The notes: a model not told the origin generated them from the sequence alone. A stretch of DNA of 64,000 nucleotides from Streptomyces sp. CB01635 (GCF_002803065.1 NZ_NNBL01000003.1:186001-250000); one strand, 5' to 3'. Shown: positions 8,537 through 18,800, numbered from the stretch's first letter. A program made the numbers and translations.

Positions 8537-9664
8537 ATGGCAGCACAGTTCGTCCCCTACACGCCGGACGTCGAAGACGACGACCCGCACTTCGACCGCA
8601 ACATGCAGACGGTGATCGAAAAGACCGAGGCCTACATCACCGAGTCGGTCACGGCCGGTGGCACCGGCCGGGCCCTCCGCGACGCCCATGCCAAGGGCTA
8701 CGGGCTGGTCCGCGGGGAAGTGGAGATCCTGGGCGGGCTTCCCCCCGAGTACGCCCAAGGCATCTACGCGACTCCGGGAACCCACGATGCGCTCATCCGC
8801 TTCTCCAACGGCTCGCCTCACGCCGGAGCCGACGCGCGCTTGGGTGCCGCCACCGGACTGGCACTGAAGATCTTCGACATCCCCGGCCCGACCCTGCTGG
8901 AAGACGAACCGGACACGGGCACCTTCGACTACGCCAACATCAATGGACCGATCTTCTTCTGCAACACGGTCGAGCACTACCTGTTCATCCAGGAATTGTT
9001 CCTGAACGCGCCGGCCTACTTCTCCCAGGGCCGACCCGGCGTGCACCGTTTCTTCACCGAGTTCGTGACCGGAAAGGGAACGCTGGACCAGGACAACTGG
9101 GCGTGGGACGAATTCCTGGCCTTCCTGCGCCTGTCGAAGACCCCGCCGGCGAACCTGCTGCTGTCGAGCTACTGGACGATGGGCGCGGTCCGGCACGGGG
9201 ACTACATCGCCAAGGTGCGCATCACCCCCGATCCGTCCTTCGCCGCTGCGGTCGTCCGGCGCGACATCGACCCGACCTCGGCGGCGGAGGTCTTCCGACC
9301 GGCCCTGGTGGCCGAGCTGCAGGAGCGGCCCTACGCCTTCGACATCCAGGTTCAGCTCTGCACCGACCTGGAGCGGATGCCGGTGGAGGACACCACCGTG
9401 GAGTGGCCCGAGCAACTCTCGCCGCCCGTCACCGTGGCCAAGCTGCGGCTGCCGCAGCAGGACATCTCCAGCCCGGAAAACCTGGAGAAGATGGACGCGC
9501 TGTCCTTCACGCCCTGGCGGGTCACCGCCGAGCACGCGCCTCTGGGCAACATCATGCGAGCCCGCAAGGAGGTCTACCGGCAATCCTCCATCGCGCGCCA
9601 CAAGCTCAACAAACAGCCGCGCACGGAGCCCCGCAGCGCCGATGAGGTACTCGGCCCGGCCTGA
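8537..9664 (+). CDS. Catalase-related haem protein (allene-oxide-synthase-like)
   Basis: A 375-aa member of the catalase superfamily, shorter than true catalases (about 480-750 aa) and resembling the catalase-related peroxidases and allene oxide synthases of bacteria. The distal haem pocket reads DAHAKGYGLVRGEVEI (His about residue 51). The proximal side keeps the R-x-x-x-Y haem-ligand motif in ARKEVYRQSSIARHKLN near the C-terminus. IRFSNGSPHAGADARLGAATGLALKIF matches the family's substrate-channel block. The ATG follows a GAGGAGAG ribosome site. Lying directly behind a DyP peroxidase, it may process organic hydroperoxides made or used by its neighbour. Catalase activity proper is less likely because of its length. 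Confidence 0.88.
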   Translation: MAAQFVPYTPDVEDDDPHFDRNMQTVIEKTEAYITESVTAGGTGRALRDAHAKGYGLVRGEVEILGGLPPEYAQGIYATPGTHDALIRFSNGSPHAGADARLGAATGLALKIFDIPGPTLLEDEPDTGTFDYANINGPIFFCNTVEHYLFIQELFLNAPAYFSQGRPGVHRFFTEFVTGKGTLDQDNWAWDEFLAFLRLSKTPPANLLLSSYWTMGAVRHGDYIAKVRITPDPSFAAAVVRRDIDPTSAAEVFRPALVAELQERPYAFDIQVQLCTDLERMPVEDTTVEWPEQLSPPVTVAKLRLPQQDISSPENLEKMDALSFTPWRVTAEHAPLGNIMRARKEVYRQSSIARHKLNKQPRTEPRSADEVLGPA

Positions 9665-9994
9665 TCAAGCCGACCGACGACGGGACTCAACCGGGCAACC
9701 CGTCCGAGAACACCTGAGCTTCCCAGGCTGACATCAACGGCTGACATCAACGACGGTGGACGCAGGCGACCTTGAGCGGTCACACACGCCATACCGGTAC
9801 GTCGAGGGCCGAACGAGAGCCGCTCGGTCGAACTGCTAAAGCGGGTGTCGCATAACCGATGGGCAGTGCCCGCCGGCCCGACTCGCCTGATGGGGCCTAC
9901 CAACCGCGGCCGCCTGAAATGTTCTCGCTGCGGCCACATACACGATCAGCACCACCGGTTCCGCCTCCGCGGCCCAGGCCATCGCGTCCGTTCC
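9665..9994. other. Intergenic, no gene recognised
   Basis: The region holds only short readings without domains. A stretch just after the catalase-like stop repeats the phrase CTGACATCAACG with a short gap (about 9727-9750). That could be a local duplication or part of a weak terminator. Confidence 0.3.
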
Positions 9995-10183
9995 TCAGCC
10001 GCCCATGTAAATGGAGCAGACGTGGGGGTCGATGTTCTCCACCACGCGCGCTCCGATGGCATCGGCACCCATCACGTAGTGCTCGGGGTGTGCCGCGACT
10101 TGGGCATGTGTCTGCGACGCCACCCACGCCGCCCCCTGCGGTGAGAAGTGTGCTGTCCGTCGGCCGGGTGACCTCCTGCGCAC
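9995..10183 (-). pseudogene. Small hypothetical or C-terminal remnant ending CSIYMGG
   Basis: The minus-strand reading contains GAAWVASQTHAQVAAHPEHY followed by a run ending NIDPHVCSIYMGG, with strong G/C third-position bias over about 45 codons. The N-terminal part becomes basic low-complexity sequence and there is no good start; GTG at 10183 is one option. I do not recognise the family. It is probably the surviving C-terminus of a larger gene, or a very short gene. It is divergent from the DUF6381 gene. Confidence 0.3.
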
Positions 10184-10290
10184 CTGGCCTCCGCTGCGGG
10201 GATAGCGGTGGGTGACCGTTCGAGGTGCGCGGTGATGGGGGCGCTGATTCGCTGGTGGCATCCGCTCTCCCCCCGATCCCAGGAGTGATC

Positions 10291-10479
10291 ATGAGCGTTG
10301 CAGGCGAATCCGGCGACCGTGCCCAGCAGATGCGTGCCCAGGTGCAGAAGATCGAGCAGGCCGCGGAGCGTGCCTCTGACCCGGCGGAGCGTCAGCGGCT
10401 GAAGGACAAGGCCCGCCGGATCGAGGAGCAGAGCAAGAAGGAGAGCGAGCCGGGCCGCGGGGGCGTCGACCCCATGTGA
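10291..10479 (+). CDS. Small coiled-coil protein, DUF6381 family
   Basis: A 62-aa, highly charged, all-helical protein: SGDRAQQMRAQVQKIEQAAERASDP followed by a second charged helix rich in R/K/E. This pattern of an alternating A/Q/E helix, a DPAERQRL hinge and a second helix with EEQSKK is that of the streptomycete DUF6381 small proteins. Function is unknown; such proteins are often stress- or development-associated. The ATG at 10291 has AGGAGTGATC upstream. It stands alone, followed by a strong stem-loop terminator. Confidence 0.8.
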   Translation: MSVAGESGDRAQQMRAQVQKIEQAAERASDPAERQRLKDKARRIEEQSKKESEPGRGGVDPM

Positions 10480-10497
10480 CTGCCCTGCACAAATACC

Positions 10498-10546
10498 GGC
10501 CGGTGTCTGCCCACGCCATCGTTTCTGCGAGGGGGAGACGCCGGCC
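10498..10546. terminator. Bidirectional stem-loop terminator
   Basis: GGCCGGTGTCTGCCC (10498-10512) pairs with GGGGGAGACGCCGGCC (10531-10546), with 14 of 15 positions matched including one G-T pair. The loop is about 18 nt. It sits between the plus-strand DUF6381 gene and the end of the minus-strand permease gene, where a shared terminator is expected. There is no U-tract, as is usual for actinomycete terminators. Confidence 0.65.
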
Positions 10547-10669
10547 GGTGTCGTGTGCAGCGCGCAGCGTACGCGGGGTGGTGACGAGCGGGACGGGGCA
10601 AGGCTGAGCGGGACCGGGCCGACGTGCAGTTGGCGCCCGGCAACCCTGGGCCCTTCGGCCCTCAGCGTG

Positions 10670-11917
10670 TCAGTCCGGCGAGCGTCCGGGGTGGTCCGGC
10701 TCGGGCCGGGTACGCGGCATGCGGAGCTCGCTGAGCACGGACCAGGCGACCGACACCATGGGAACGGACACGACCGCGCCGATCACTCCGGCCAGGATGC
10801 TTCCGGCGATAACGGAGAGAGCTACCACCACGGGGTGCAGCCGCACGGCCCAGCCCAGCACCAGTGGATGCAATACGTGGCCTTCGATCTGGCCGACGAC
10901 CACGATCAGGGCGAGCACCACGATTGCGATGACCGGGCCCCGCGTGGCCAGGGCGACGACCGTGGCCACGGCCAGCGCGATGGGGGAGCCCACCAGCGGG
11001 ATGAAGGCGGCGAAGAACTCCAGCAGCATCAGCGGCAGGGCCAGCGGCACGCGCAGCGCGAACAGGGCGATCCCGACCAATACGGCGTTGGATGCGGCCA
11101 CGATGATGATGCCCCGCGTGTACCCGGCGAAGGTGCGCCACGCCGTTCGTCCCGCGCGGCCCCAGGTGTCCCGAGCGCCCTCCGGCAACAGATCCTGGAA
11201 CCAGTACCAGTACTTGTCCCCGGAATGCATGAAGAAGAAGGAACAGAACAGGGCAAGCGCAGCTGCGGTGAGGCCTTCCACCAGCCGCCCGGCGCCGCTG
11301 AGCGCTCTGCTGATGAGTTCCGAACGGTGCTGCGAGACGAACGTGGACACCTTGCCCTGCAGATCCGAGAGCACTGCGTGGTTCACGTGGAAGGGTGCGC
11401 CCTCCAGCCACCGTTGGATCCGCCCGACGCCCCCGGAGAATTCCTGCCCCAGCTGTGTCGATTCCTTCGCGATCAGTCCGCCGACCAGCCCCAGCAGCCC
11501 CAGCACGACGATCAGGCTCCCGACCACGCTCAACGCAACTGCCGCGGCCCTCGGCAGACGCCGCGCCAGCAGATCGGCGAGCGGACGCAGCACCGAAGTC
11601 ATGACCAGCGCGAGGAACAGCGCCACACCGACCAGCTGCAATCGCCCCAGGATCGTGAAAACCGCGTACACGGCAACCCCGAGCAGCAGCAGCCGCCATG
11701 CGTACGCCGCCGCCACGCGCAGCCCGCGGTTCACAGCCGCGCCGTCGTGGTCCCCGGCGCGCCGCACCGCCGTCCCAGCCGTACGTGCCTCCGCCCTGCG
11801 GGCGGGCCGGCTTCCCAGCACGACATACCGCCGCCGTCGCCCACCGCGACCGGAGCGGGGGCGCGAGCCGGGCCCGCCCGGCTGCTGCCGCTGCGAACGA
11901 CGCGAACCGTCGTCCAC
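10670..11917 (-). CDS. AI-2E family transporter (PerM/TqsA-like permease)
   Basis: A 415-aa membrane protein. After about 60 basic, disordered N-terminal residues come helical pairs typical of the AI-2E transporter superfamily. The first is LLLLGVAVYAVFTILGRLQLVGVALFLALV. A long extramembrane region follows, then GFTYRGI-like FAGYTRGIIIVAASNAVLVGIALF, then the signature AFIPLVGSPIALAVATVVAL and the QIEGHVLHPLVLG motif. Members export autoinducer-2, act as Na+/H+ antiporters, or transport unknown small solutes; which applies cannot be told here. The GTG start at 11917 has GGGAGG at loose spacing. An internal GTG (VNRGLRV) nearer the first helix is a fair alternative. Confidence 0.87.
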   Translation of the reverse strand: MDDGSRRSQRQQPGGPGSRPRSGRGGRRRRYVVLGSRPARRAEARTAGTAVRRAGDHDGAAVNRGLRVAAAYAWRLLLLGVAVYAVFTILGRLQLVGVALFLALVMTSVLRPLADLLARRLPRAAAVALSVVGSLIVVLGLLGLVGGLIAKESTQLGQEFSGGVGRIQRWLEGAPFHVNHAVLSDLQGKVSTFVSQHRSELISRALSGAGRLVEGLTAAALALFCSFFFMHSGDKYWYWFQDLLPEGARDTWGRAGRTAWRTFAGYTRGIIIVAASNAVLVGIALFALRVPLALPLMLLEFFAAFIPLVGSPIALAVATVVALATRGPVIAIVVLALIVVVGQIEGHVLHPLVLGWAVRLHPVVVALSVIAGSILAGVIGAVVSVPMVSVAWSVLSELRMPRTRPEPDHPGRSPD

Positions 11918-12128
11918 CTGTGTGTCACCGCCTCCCGTCGTCGAGTCGCGCAGCTACGTGTTCCCCAAGGGGCAGCTTCGACAACGCCGTCGGAATCATG
12001 TGTCTGGGCCAAAGCGGAGCGAACACAAGAGGCGTCATGGACAGGGTGTGGCTGGACAAGAGTCGTCGCAAGCCGGGACGGGGGCGGCCAAGCCCCTGCC
12101 AGGGCGGCCCGACAGCCTCCGCTGACGT

Positions 12129-12500
12129 TCAGTCGGGCATAGGGCAGCCCTCTCCTCCCGCAGCGGGGCGCTCTGATGCTCGGTGTGTCTGGTTGATCAG
12201 CGGAAGCGCTCGGCCCTGGGCCATCCGGGCTGTGCCGTCGGCGAGGAACTCGTAGACAGTGCGGACGCGCAAAAGGCCCTTGGCGATACCGAGCCGCTCC
12301 GTGATCTCAGCGGACGCAGGCACCTTGGCCTCGGTACGACTTTCCCAGTCCCCCTGTTTGCCCACGGCCCTCATATCCGCGCTGAACGGAGAAGCGTCGG
12401 GTTGGTTGCTCGCGCGCCGAGGAGCGGACCACACGCACGCCCCGCCGAGGCGCTCCGTGACAAAGCCCGGCGCGTTGGTGCAGCTCCCTTATGACGTCGC
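12129..12500 (-). pseudogene. GntR-family regulator, frameshifted and truncated
   Basis: On the minus strand the reading EARDVIRELHQRAG (end of a GntR helix-turn-helix) continues as FVTERLGGACVWSAPRR only after a change of frame near 12475. The rest of the wing and the start of the UTRA effector domain then follow in one frame: VPASAEITERLGIAKGLLRVRTVYEFLADG. The first DNA-binding helices are missing, and the C-terminal half of UTRA is cut after ADGTARMAQ. It is therefore a dead GntR/HutC-type regulator. It lies divergently from the intact MDR reductase gene. Confidence 0.55.
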
Positions 12501-12702
12501 GAGCCTCGCGTCGAGGGCAAGTCTGCGTACGACATGACAGCGCTCGCGTAGGAGCGCAAGCTGGGGAGGAGTGGAGGGTGACACCTGGCGATCGATCAGG
12601 CGAGGCGAGCTGTACATAGGGCGTCGAGACTCCCCGGAGGTTGCGTCGTTCCGGCCCAGAACGTCCGCCGAGTTCGTCGGGTGCTGAGAGAAAAGGTCGC
12701 TC

Positions 12703-13773
12703 ATGCCGCAATCCATGCGCGCACTCGTAGCCGGAGAGGTTGGCGAGCCGAACGACGTCCTTCGGCTGGAATCCCGGCCTGTTCCCACGCCAGAAGCCGG
12801 CCAGGCGTTGATCCGTGTGAAGGCGACTCCGATTCACGCCAGCGATCTGCATGTGTTGCGTGGTCGCTACGGTTTCTCCCCCGAGTTCCCCACGGTCGGG
12901 GGTCACATGGAATGCGTGGGCCGTATTGAGGCCCTGGGTCCGGATACCGAGGGACTGAAGATCGGCGAGCGTGTGGTGGCTGTTGCTGTCCCGGCGATAC
13001 CCGGGCCGCGTGTGGCCGGCACCTGGCAGGAATACCTTGTTGCCGATATGCATAGGCTTCTGCCGGTCCCCGATCGTCTGAGCGACTCCAGCGCCTGTCA
13101 ACTCGCTGTCAATCCGTTGACCGCGCTGCTCCTGGTGACCCGCGAACTCGACGTACAGCCGGGAGAGTGGTTGTTGCAGACGGCGGCGGGCTCCACCGTC
13201 GGCCGACTCGTCATTCAGCTGGCCAGACATCTGGGTATTCGCACGATCAATGTGGTGCGGCGGCGCGATGCCGTTGAGGAGATCAAGGCGTTTGGTGGCG
13301 ACGAGGTCATATGCACTGAGGACGAGGACCTGTTGCAGCGTGTGACCGAGATTGCAGGACCGGCTGGCGTGCGCAAGGCCATCGACTGTGTCGCGGGAGA
13401 AATAGGTGCCCAGGTGTCCCAGGCATTGGCTCCGGGAGGAGAGCTCGTGGTCTACGGCGCGCTCTCCACCCATCGGCAGACTGCCCCGGCGGCGCTCACG
13501 ATTCCGCTGCTGGCGCGCTCGGTCATCTACGAGACCAAAGTGGTCCGTGGCTTCTGGCTGAACCGCTGGTTCGGCACTGCCTCACCTACGGATGCGCTGC
13601 GCGCGCTGTCCGAGGTGCGCAGCCTCGTCGCTGATGAAGTGCTGAGCATCCCTCAAGGCCGGCCGTTCCCGCTCGAACGCTTCGCTGAAGCCGTCTCGTT
13701 CGCGGAAACACCCGCTCATGGCGCCAAACCGCTCCTCGTCTTCGAAGATGGCCGGGACAAAGGTCACGAGTAG
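12703..13773 (+). CDS. Medium-chain dehydrogenase/reductase, enoyl-reductase (MECR/quinone reductase) type
   Basis: A 356-aa MDR-superfamily NADPH oxidoreductase. The N-terminal GroES-like domain reads PVPTPEAGQALIRVKATPIHASDLHVLRG, with PTVGGHMECVGRIEALGPD marking the zinc-free branch: the zinc-binding Cys cluster of alcohol dehydrogenases is missing. The Rossmann domain has LQTAAGSTVGRLVIQLARHLG as its nucleotide loop. This arrangement is closest to trans-2-enoyl-CoA reductase (MECR/ETR1) and zeta-crystallin-like quinone reductases. The ATG has GAGAGAAAAGG upstream. The gene is monocistronic; the substrate is not determinable. Confidence 0.88.
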   Translation: MPQSMRALVAGEVGEPNDVLRLESRPVPTPEAGQALIRVKATPIHASDLHVLRGRYGFSPEFPTVGGHMECVGRIEALGPDTEGLKIGERVVAVAVPAIPGPRVAGTWQEYLVADMHRLLPVPDRLSDSSACQLAVNPLTALLLVTRELDVQPGEWLLQTAAGSTVGRLVIQLARHLGIRTINVVRRRDAVEEIKAFGGDEVICTEDEDLLQRVTEIAGPAGVRKAIDCVAGEIGAQVSQALAPGGELVVYGALSTHRQTAPAALTIPLLARSVIYETKVVRGFWLNRWFGTASPTDALRALSEVRSLVADEVLSIPQGRPFPLERFAEAVSFAETPAHGAKPLLVFEDGRDKGHE

Positions 13774-14298
13774 AGGTCGCGGCATTTGGTTGGATAGCGG
13801 TGGACTGCGGTGGACTGCGGTGGCCTGCGGCGGAGGTGCGGAGGAGCATCTGATCCGCAGCTCTGGATGGAACGGTCAACGACGGCCATACCGGCGGTAC
13901 GAGGCGAGGCCCCTCAAGGGAGATACCGGACGGGGCCGGTTGCTGGGGTTGCGGTACGGCACTGCTGTACGAGTGACGGGGCCGTCCGTCAACGGGATGC
14001 CGCTCTCGCCCGAGTCGAGCTCGGGAAGCCCGTACGTTCTGCACGGAGGAGAGCTACGGCCAGCAGTCCCCCGGGTAGCGCACGGCCGGCCGCGAAGACC
14101 CGCAGGTGCTCCAAAGCCATAACCCCGAGCTACAGCTTGGGTATTGCTCAGAAATCCCTAGGATTGACCGGGGTTATTGGGGTCCACGATGATAAGCGCA
14201 GGACCCAGGTGACAACCCGTCCGGTGCTTTCACGGGTCCGGACCACAGGCGAAGGCGCGGGCGGGTGCCGACCTCGTGAGCCAGAAGGACAATGCCCT
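13774..14298. other. Intergenic with a short GGACTGCGGT tandem repeat
   Basis: No gene is recognised. At about 13796-13828 the decamer GGACTGCGGT recurs in tandem (two exact copies and one diverged copy), directly after the reductase stop. The remaining sequence holds only readings without domains; the right end must carry the promoter of the DUF6817 gene. Confidence 0.35.
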
Positions 14299-14859
14299 GT
14301 GCCTGCTTCTCCTGCCCCTGCCGACCAGGCCATCGTGTTACTGCGCAAGCTCGGTGCTGCCGACATCGCTCATCCGGGTGGCACTCTCGTCGCCCACCTC
14401 CAGCGAGTCCAGGGCCAACTCGCTGTATGGGGCGCCCGTCCCGCCCTCCAGGTTGCGGGTCTGTGCCACGCTTTCTACGGCACCGACGGCTTCCCCACCG
14501 CCTTGCTGTCTCTGGACAGCCGCGCCGAACTTGCGGAAGTGATCGGTGCCGAGGCTGAAGCCATCGTGTATCTCTACGCGTCGTGTGACCGCAGGGCCAC
14601 GTACCCGACGCTCATGGATGCCGAGGGGGCCTTCAGGGATCGGTTCACCGGACGTCTCCACGCTCCGGAGCCGCACCTTCGACGGGACTTCGCTGAGCTG
14701 TCCGCCGCCAACGAACTCGACCTTGCCCGGATTGACTCCGTCTTCCGCGAGAAGTGGGGAGCCGGACTCCTCGCTCTGTTCACACGATTCCGGCCCCTGC
14801 TGAGCCACCCTGCTTGGTCGGACTGCCGCACGGTGCTTGCTGCGGCTCCGCAGGACTGA
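14299..14859 (+). CDS. DUF6817 domain protein
   Basis: A 186-aa all-alpha protein. The HPGGTLVAHLQRVQ segment (about residues 24-37), WGARPALQVAGLCHAFYGTDGF, and VIGAEAEAIVYLYASCDR give a set of conserved His/Asp positions like those of HD-domain-type hydrolases. I recall this pattern as the DUF6817 family. The GTG at 14299 follows AGAAGGA at 9-nt spacing. A metal-dependent phosphohydrolase-like role is a guess from the His/Asp pattern only. No neighbour helps. Confidence 0.72.
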   Translation: MPASPAPADQAIVLLRKLGAADIAHPGGTLVAHLQRVQGQLAVWGARPALQVAGLCHAFYGTDGFPTALLSLDSRAELAEVIGAEAEAIVYLYASCDRRATYPTLMDAEGAFRDRFTGRLHAPEPHLRRDFAELSAANELDLARIDSVFREKWGAGLLALFTRFRPLLSHPAWSDCRTVLAAAPQD

Positions 14860-15100
14860 GCCGGCTCCTTACGCCGGCCGGGGACTCCTGTCCGAGCAGG
14901 ATGGCGAACGGCATGGCAGAGGGGATCTCTGCAGTGCAGGAGCAGGTGCGCGTCGGGGATTCGACCGCCTGCACGGAGCACACCGCGACGGACCCGGCGT
15001 GACTCCCGGCTCATCGACAGGTTCGCCGCGTCCGGGCCGAAGGCCATGACCGCCATCCGGTCGGCGCGGGCCGAGGTACGCGATACGAGACCGGGCCGCC

Positions 15101-15260
15101 TCAGGCAGCCGAGCTGGTAGTGGGCAGCTCCTGTTCGGTCCAGATGGTTTTGCCACCGTCCATGAAGCGGACGCCCCAACGCCGGGCCAATTTGTCGCAG
15201 ATGAAGAGGCCGCGGCCGCCTTCGTCGCTGGCCACGGGGGACAGCTGGTCGGCGAGCAGC
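15101..15260 (-). pseudogene. HATPase_c (anti-sigma/RsbW-like) C-terminal fragment
   Basis: The minus strand reads SDEGGRGLFICDKLARRWGVRF followed by a -DGGKTIWTEQEL ending. This is the classic G2-box and last strands of streptomycete anti-sigma-factor-type ATPases (usually E-GRGL-LV--LA-RWG...GK-VWAEL). Compare the intact gene at 41998 in this window. The N-terminal half (H-box, N-box, G1) is absent and replaced by unrelated sequence, so it cannot be functional. Confidence 0.65.
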
Positions 15261-15403
15261 TGGGGCGACGCGCTGCCACAGGGGAAGGGACTGCCGGCCT
15301 CGGCGCGGGATGGGCAATCCCCGTACGGCGTCGTGCGGGGGCCTGCCCGGTGGTGACGCCCCGCCCACCGGTCTGAGCTGCCCCGCATCAGCGCGCCACG
15401 GCG

Positions 15404-15865
15404 TCACACATTCGTCTGGCCCCGCCGCATCGGCAGGAGCCGCTCCTGCGTTCCGTTCCCGTCCTGCCAGCGCAGATGGACGGTGAAGCGGCGGGCGCCG
15501 CGATGCGTGTCCGACACCGGAATCCACGGCACTGGATAGCGGGCGCCCTTGTCGAGCCGCTGGAGCGGGAACTCGTCCGGCGGGCAGTCCGCCAGCTCTA
15601 CCACGGCACCCTCGACGTCCACGACCGCCAGGTGAACCCGCTCGGCCGGCGCGGGGCCGTGATTCCAGATGACCAGGTGGTACCCGGCCTGCCGGACGGT
15701 GCCGTCGAACAGCTTGATCCTTGCGAAGTCCGAAGTGCGGTGGAAGTAGGCGGTCACGTCGGCGCCGAGCGTCTCGCGCTTGCGGGCGCGGTGCTGGACG
15801 TACGCGGTGGCGGCCGAGAGGGCGAGCGCGCAGAGCGCGATCAACGTGCCTATCCATGCGTTCAA
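15404..15865 (-). CDS. Single-pass membrane protein coupled to the giant NTPase gene
   Basis: A 153-aa protein. Residues about 4-24 (WIGTLIALCALALSAATAYVQ) form one transmembrane helix, followed by a basic stretch (HRARKRE). The cytoplasmic domain is about 120 aa and predicted mostly beta (GYHLVIWNHGPAPAERVHLAVVD, then ARRFTVHLRWQDG). The WNHGPAPA turn resembles an Ig/CARDB-like beta sandwich, but I cannot name the family. It starts at a TTG overlapping the stop of the 1608-aa gene (TTGA), with AAGGGAAG upstream, so translation is coupled. The coupling implies a shared pathway: it may be a membrane anchor or effector for the NTPase. This is inference. Confidence 0.82.
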   Translation of the reverse strand: MNAWIGTLIALCALALSAATAYVQHRARKRETLGADVTAYFHRTSDFARIKLFDGTVRQAGYHLVIWNHGPAPAERVHLAVVDVEGAVVELADCPPDEFPLQRLDKGARYPVPWIPVSDTHRGARRFTVHLRWQDGNGTQERLLPMRRGQTNV

Positions 15866-18800
15866 AGGTCACTTCCCTTTTCGGCTCCCTTTTCGGCGTC
15901 GTCGAATGTGACAGCGAACTGCCCGTGCGCCGTGGACGTCACGCGAAAGCCCAGGGCTTCGACGTACGACCGCAACTTCGTTCCCGACAGCGCACGGGTG
16001 TAGCTCGTGTCCCCGAAGGTCTTCTGGAGAACAACGCCCAGGTTCAGGGAAGTGACGGCCGTCGTGCCCGAAGCGCACGACACGAGATGGCCGATCACCA
16101 GCCGGTAGGCGTCGCGCTCGTTCGTGCTCGCGAGATCGAGGGCCTGTTCCCGGATTTCCGGTGACACAGCGATGGCCTTTGGGGCGGGAGCGATGCCGCC
16201 ACCCGGTCGGGGAAGGGAGACCTGTGAGGGCAACGGGATGGGTGCGACCTCGACTGTTCGGATCTCCACGTCGGGGCGCCGCAGGAGTCGCGCTTCCTTG
16301 GCGACCTCCACCCGCCAGGCCCTCAGTCCGTCCTGTGCGAAACCCAGGTCGAATTCGACCACCTTGTTGATGTCCCGATGCCTGAGGAACTCCTCCCTCG
16401 GGACGAAGAACGCCTCGATGGAGCCGTCCTCCACAGCGAGCCACCCTGCCTGCTGGCCTTCGATCTTTCTGACAACGCCCCGGACCCGCCGGCATACGTT
16501 TGCGGAGTTCTCCCAGTCATGGGTCGCCGGCCTGCGCTCCCCGAGCTCCGAGAAGTGCGCGAGCCGAGGAGCGATGTCCGCACCCTTGCCGGACTTGTCC
16601 TTCGCGACCCACTCGTAGCTGAATGCCTTGCGGCGGCCCTGCATCAGCGCCTTCGCCTCGGCCATGTGGTGCTCGACCGCATCCTGTTTCAGCTCGTCCT
16701 CGTTCAGCCAGCGCATGAAGCGCAGTACGTACAGGTAATAGCGGCAGACCGGGCTGGGCCGGGAGGAGGCGACGAACGAGAACCGTTCGAGGGCGGCGAG
16801 TTCGTCGTACTCCGGAAGTCTTCGATAGCACCGGAACCACAACTGCACGTCGTGGTCGGAGAGATCGCCTCTTTCGTCGAAAGCCGCGTCATAGAACTCG
16901 ACGGCGGTCCGGAACACCTCGGGAGACGTCTCCTGCCAGTCGTCGCCGTGTTCGCGGAGCAGGGCCCTCGCCAGGACGAGAGCCACACGCGAGTGGCTCC
17001 GGGACTGGACGACCAGATCGCGCCAGGCGCTGACCAAGCTCTTCACTCCGCCATGAAGGGTGTCGAGACTCACCTTGCAGGAGCTGAGGTAGGAGCTGTC
17101 CTGGTGGTCGGGCCGGGCCAGTTCGCACTCGTCCAGGAGCAGTTCGGCGATGCTCAGCTGCTCGCTCGCCCAGTCCGCCGCCATGCCTCCGGCCCGGATC
17201 AGGTCGATGAGGTTGCTGTGACGTGAGATGCGGCGGAGGTGGTTCAGGACGGTGACGATCATCTGAACGGGGGTGACGTAGTTGTGCTCGTCGATCCCGT
17301 TGAGCTGCCTGGCCCTTCCGAAAACCCGGAGCGCTTCGTCGTAGCGGTCCCGGATCCGGGTGATCGCCTCGTCCTCGCGGCCGGTATTGCTGCCGAGCTG
17401 GATGAGCTCATCCCGCACCGACTCGCGGTGCAGCATCGCCAGTGAGTGGAAGGGAACCGGATCCAGCTCGTCGGACAGATCGATCGCCTTCTTGATGAGC
17501 GTCTCCGCCTTGCCGTCCAGGTGCCCCCGGACAGAAGCGTGGAAGCGCCCCAGATGCAGCCAGAAGTGCGGTTCGCTCGGGCAACGGCGGGTGAGCTCCT
17601 CGAGAACCCGGTACGCCTGGTCCTTGTTCTCGAATTCGTGGATGAACTCGGCGAATCTCTGCGAATTCGACGTCGACCCCGACCACTTGTCGCGCCGGAT
17701 GAAGAGGTTCTGAAGGATCTCCTTCGTCCATGCGTTGTCGGGACCGAGATGACCGGACACCTGGGAGATGAACTCTATGGCCGTGTTCGCCAGCAGGAAC
17801 TCCCAGTCCCTGTCCCCGCGGACCGACTCCAGGACGGATTCCAGGACCTTCTCGGCCACGGAGGGGTGCAGGATCCGCACCTCCTCGTCATTCTCGACGC
17901 TGAGATGCCGAAGGTCCTCCCCAAGAGTTGACCTGAGGTCCTCCTGATACGCCGCAGCCGACCCGGCCTGCCCGCCCCATGCTCCGGTGAGCCAGCGCCG
18001 GACGAGGAAGTAGGGGAGCCCGTTCTGCGTGAACCGGGTTACGAGTGACAGGTAGCCGGCGACGCTGCGCTGCAGGTCGTTGAAGTGGGCGACATGGCTG
18101 TCCACATAACGGCGCGTGCCCTCGAAGTCCTCTTCGAAGGCTGACAGGCCGAAGTAGAACGGCGACAGATGCTGCTCTGGAGCCGAGCCGGGAATGAGGC
18201 GTTCCACGGCTGCCCTTGCCCGGGGCGAGCGGGCACGGGCCCCGAAGATCGCCCGGAATTCCCGGGCCTCCTCCGCGGAAAGGGGCTCTTTCAGATAGAA
18301 CTTGTTGTCGTCCTTGCGTCCCTTGCCCGAGGCCGGGGCATCGGGATCCGCCGTCGGACGGTTGCCGCGCGTCACCCACAGCACGACGGCCGGTGTGTTG
18401 CGTTCGTGCAGTTTGTAGTAGAGGTCCTCACGCTCGCTCTGGCCGAGAGTCGCGCTCTCCACAACCACCAGGACCGACTTCTTGGTGGCCCGATAGATGT
18501 CGTCGATGCGTTCCACGGTCTGCTGCCCGTAGTGGTGCAGAAAGACCACGGGATGGTCGCGGTGCAGGTCCCAGGCGATGCGCCTGGCCAGCGTCGTGCC
18601 TCCGGCCCCCGGGGTGTGGAAGATCTCGAAGGTGGCCGAGCTGTGCTTCCTCAGCACCCGGCCGATGGCTCCCTGGACCATCGGCTGTGTGTCGCGGGGC
18701 ACGTCAAGACCGGCGTCCAGGTCCACCCAGCTCGCCGGGCGGCCGCGCCAGAACTCGTCGACCGGCTCCTCACGCAGCTCGTCGACGAGGATGCGCGAAT

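Noticed and set aside
9665..10290. Searching the gap for a riboswitch or small RNA
   Set aside because: No conserved riboswitch core could be recognised by eye; nothing to support a call.
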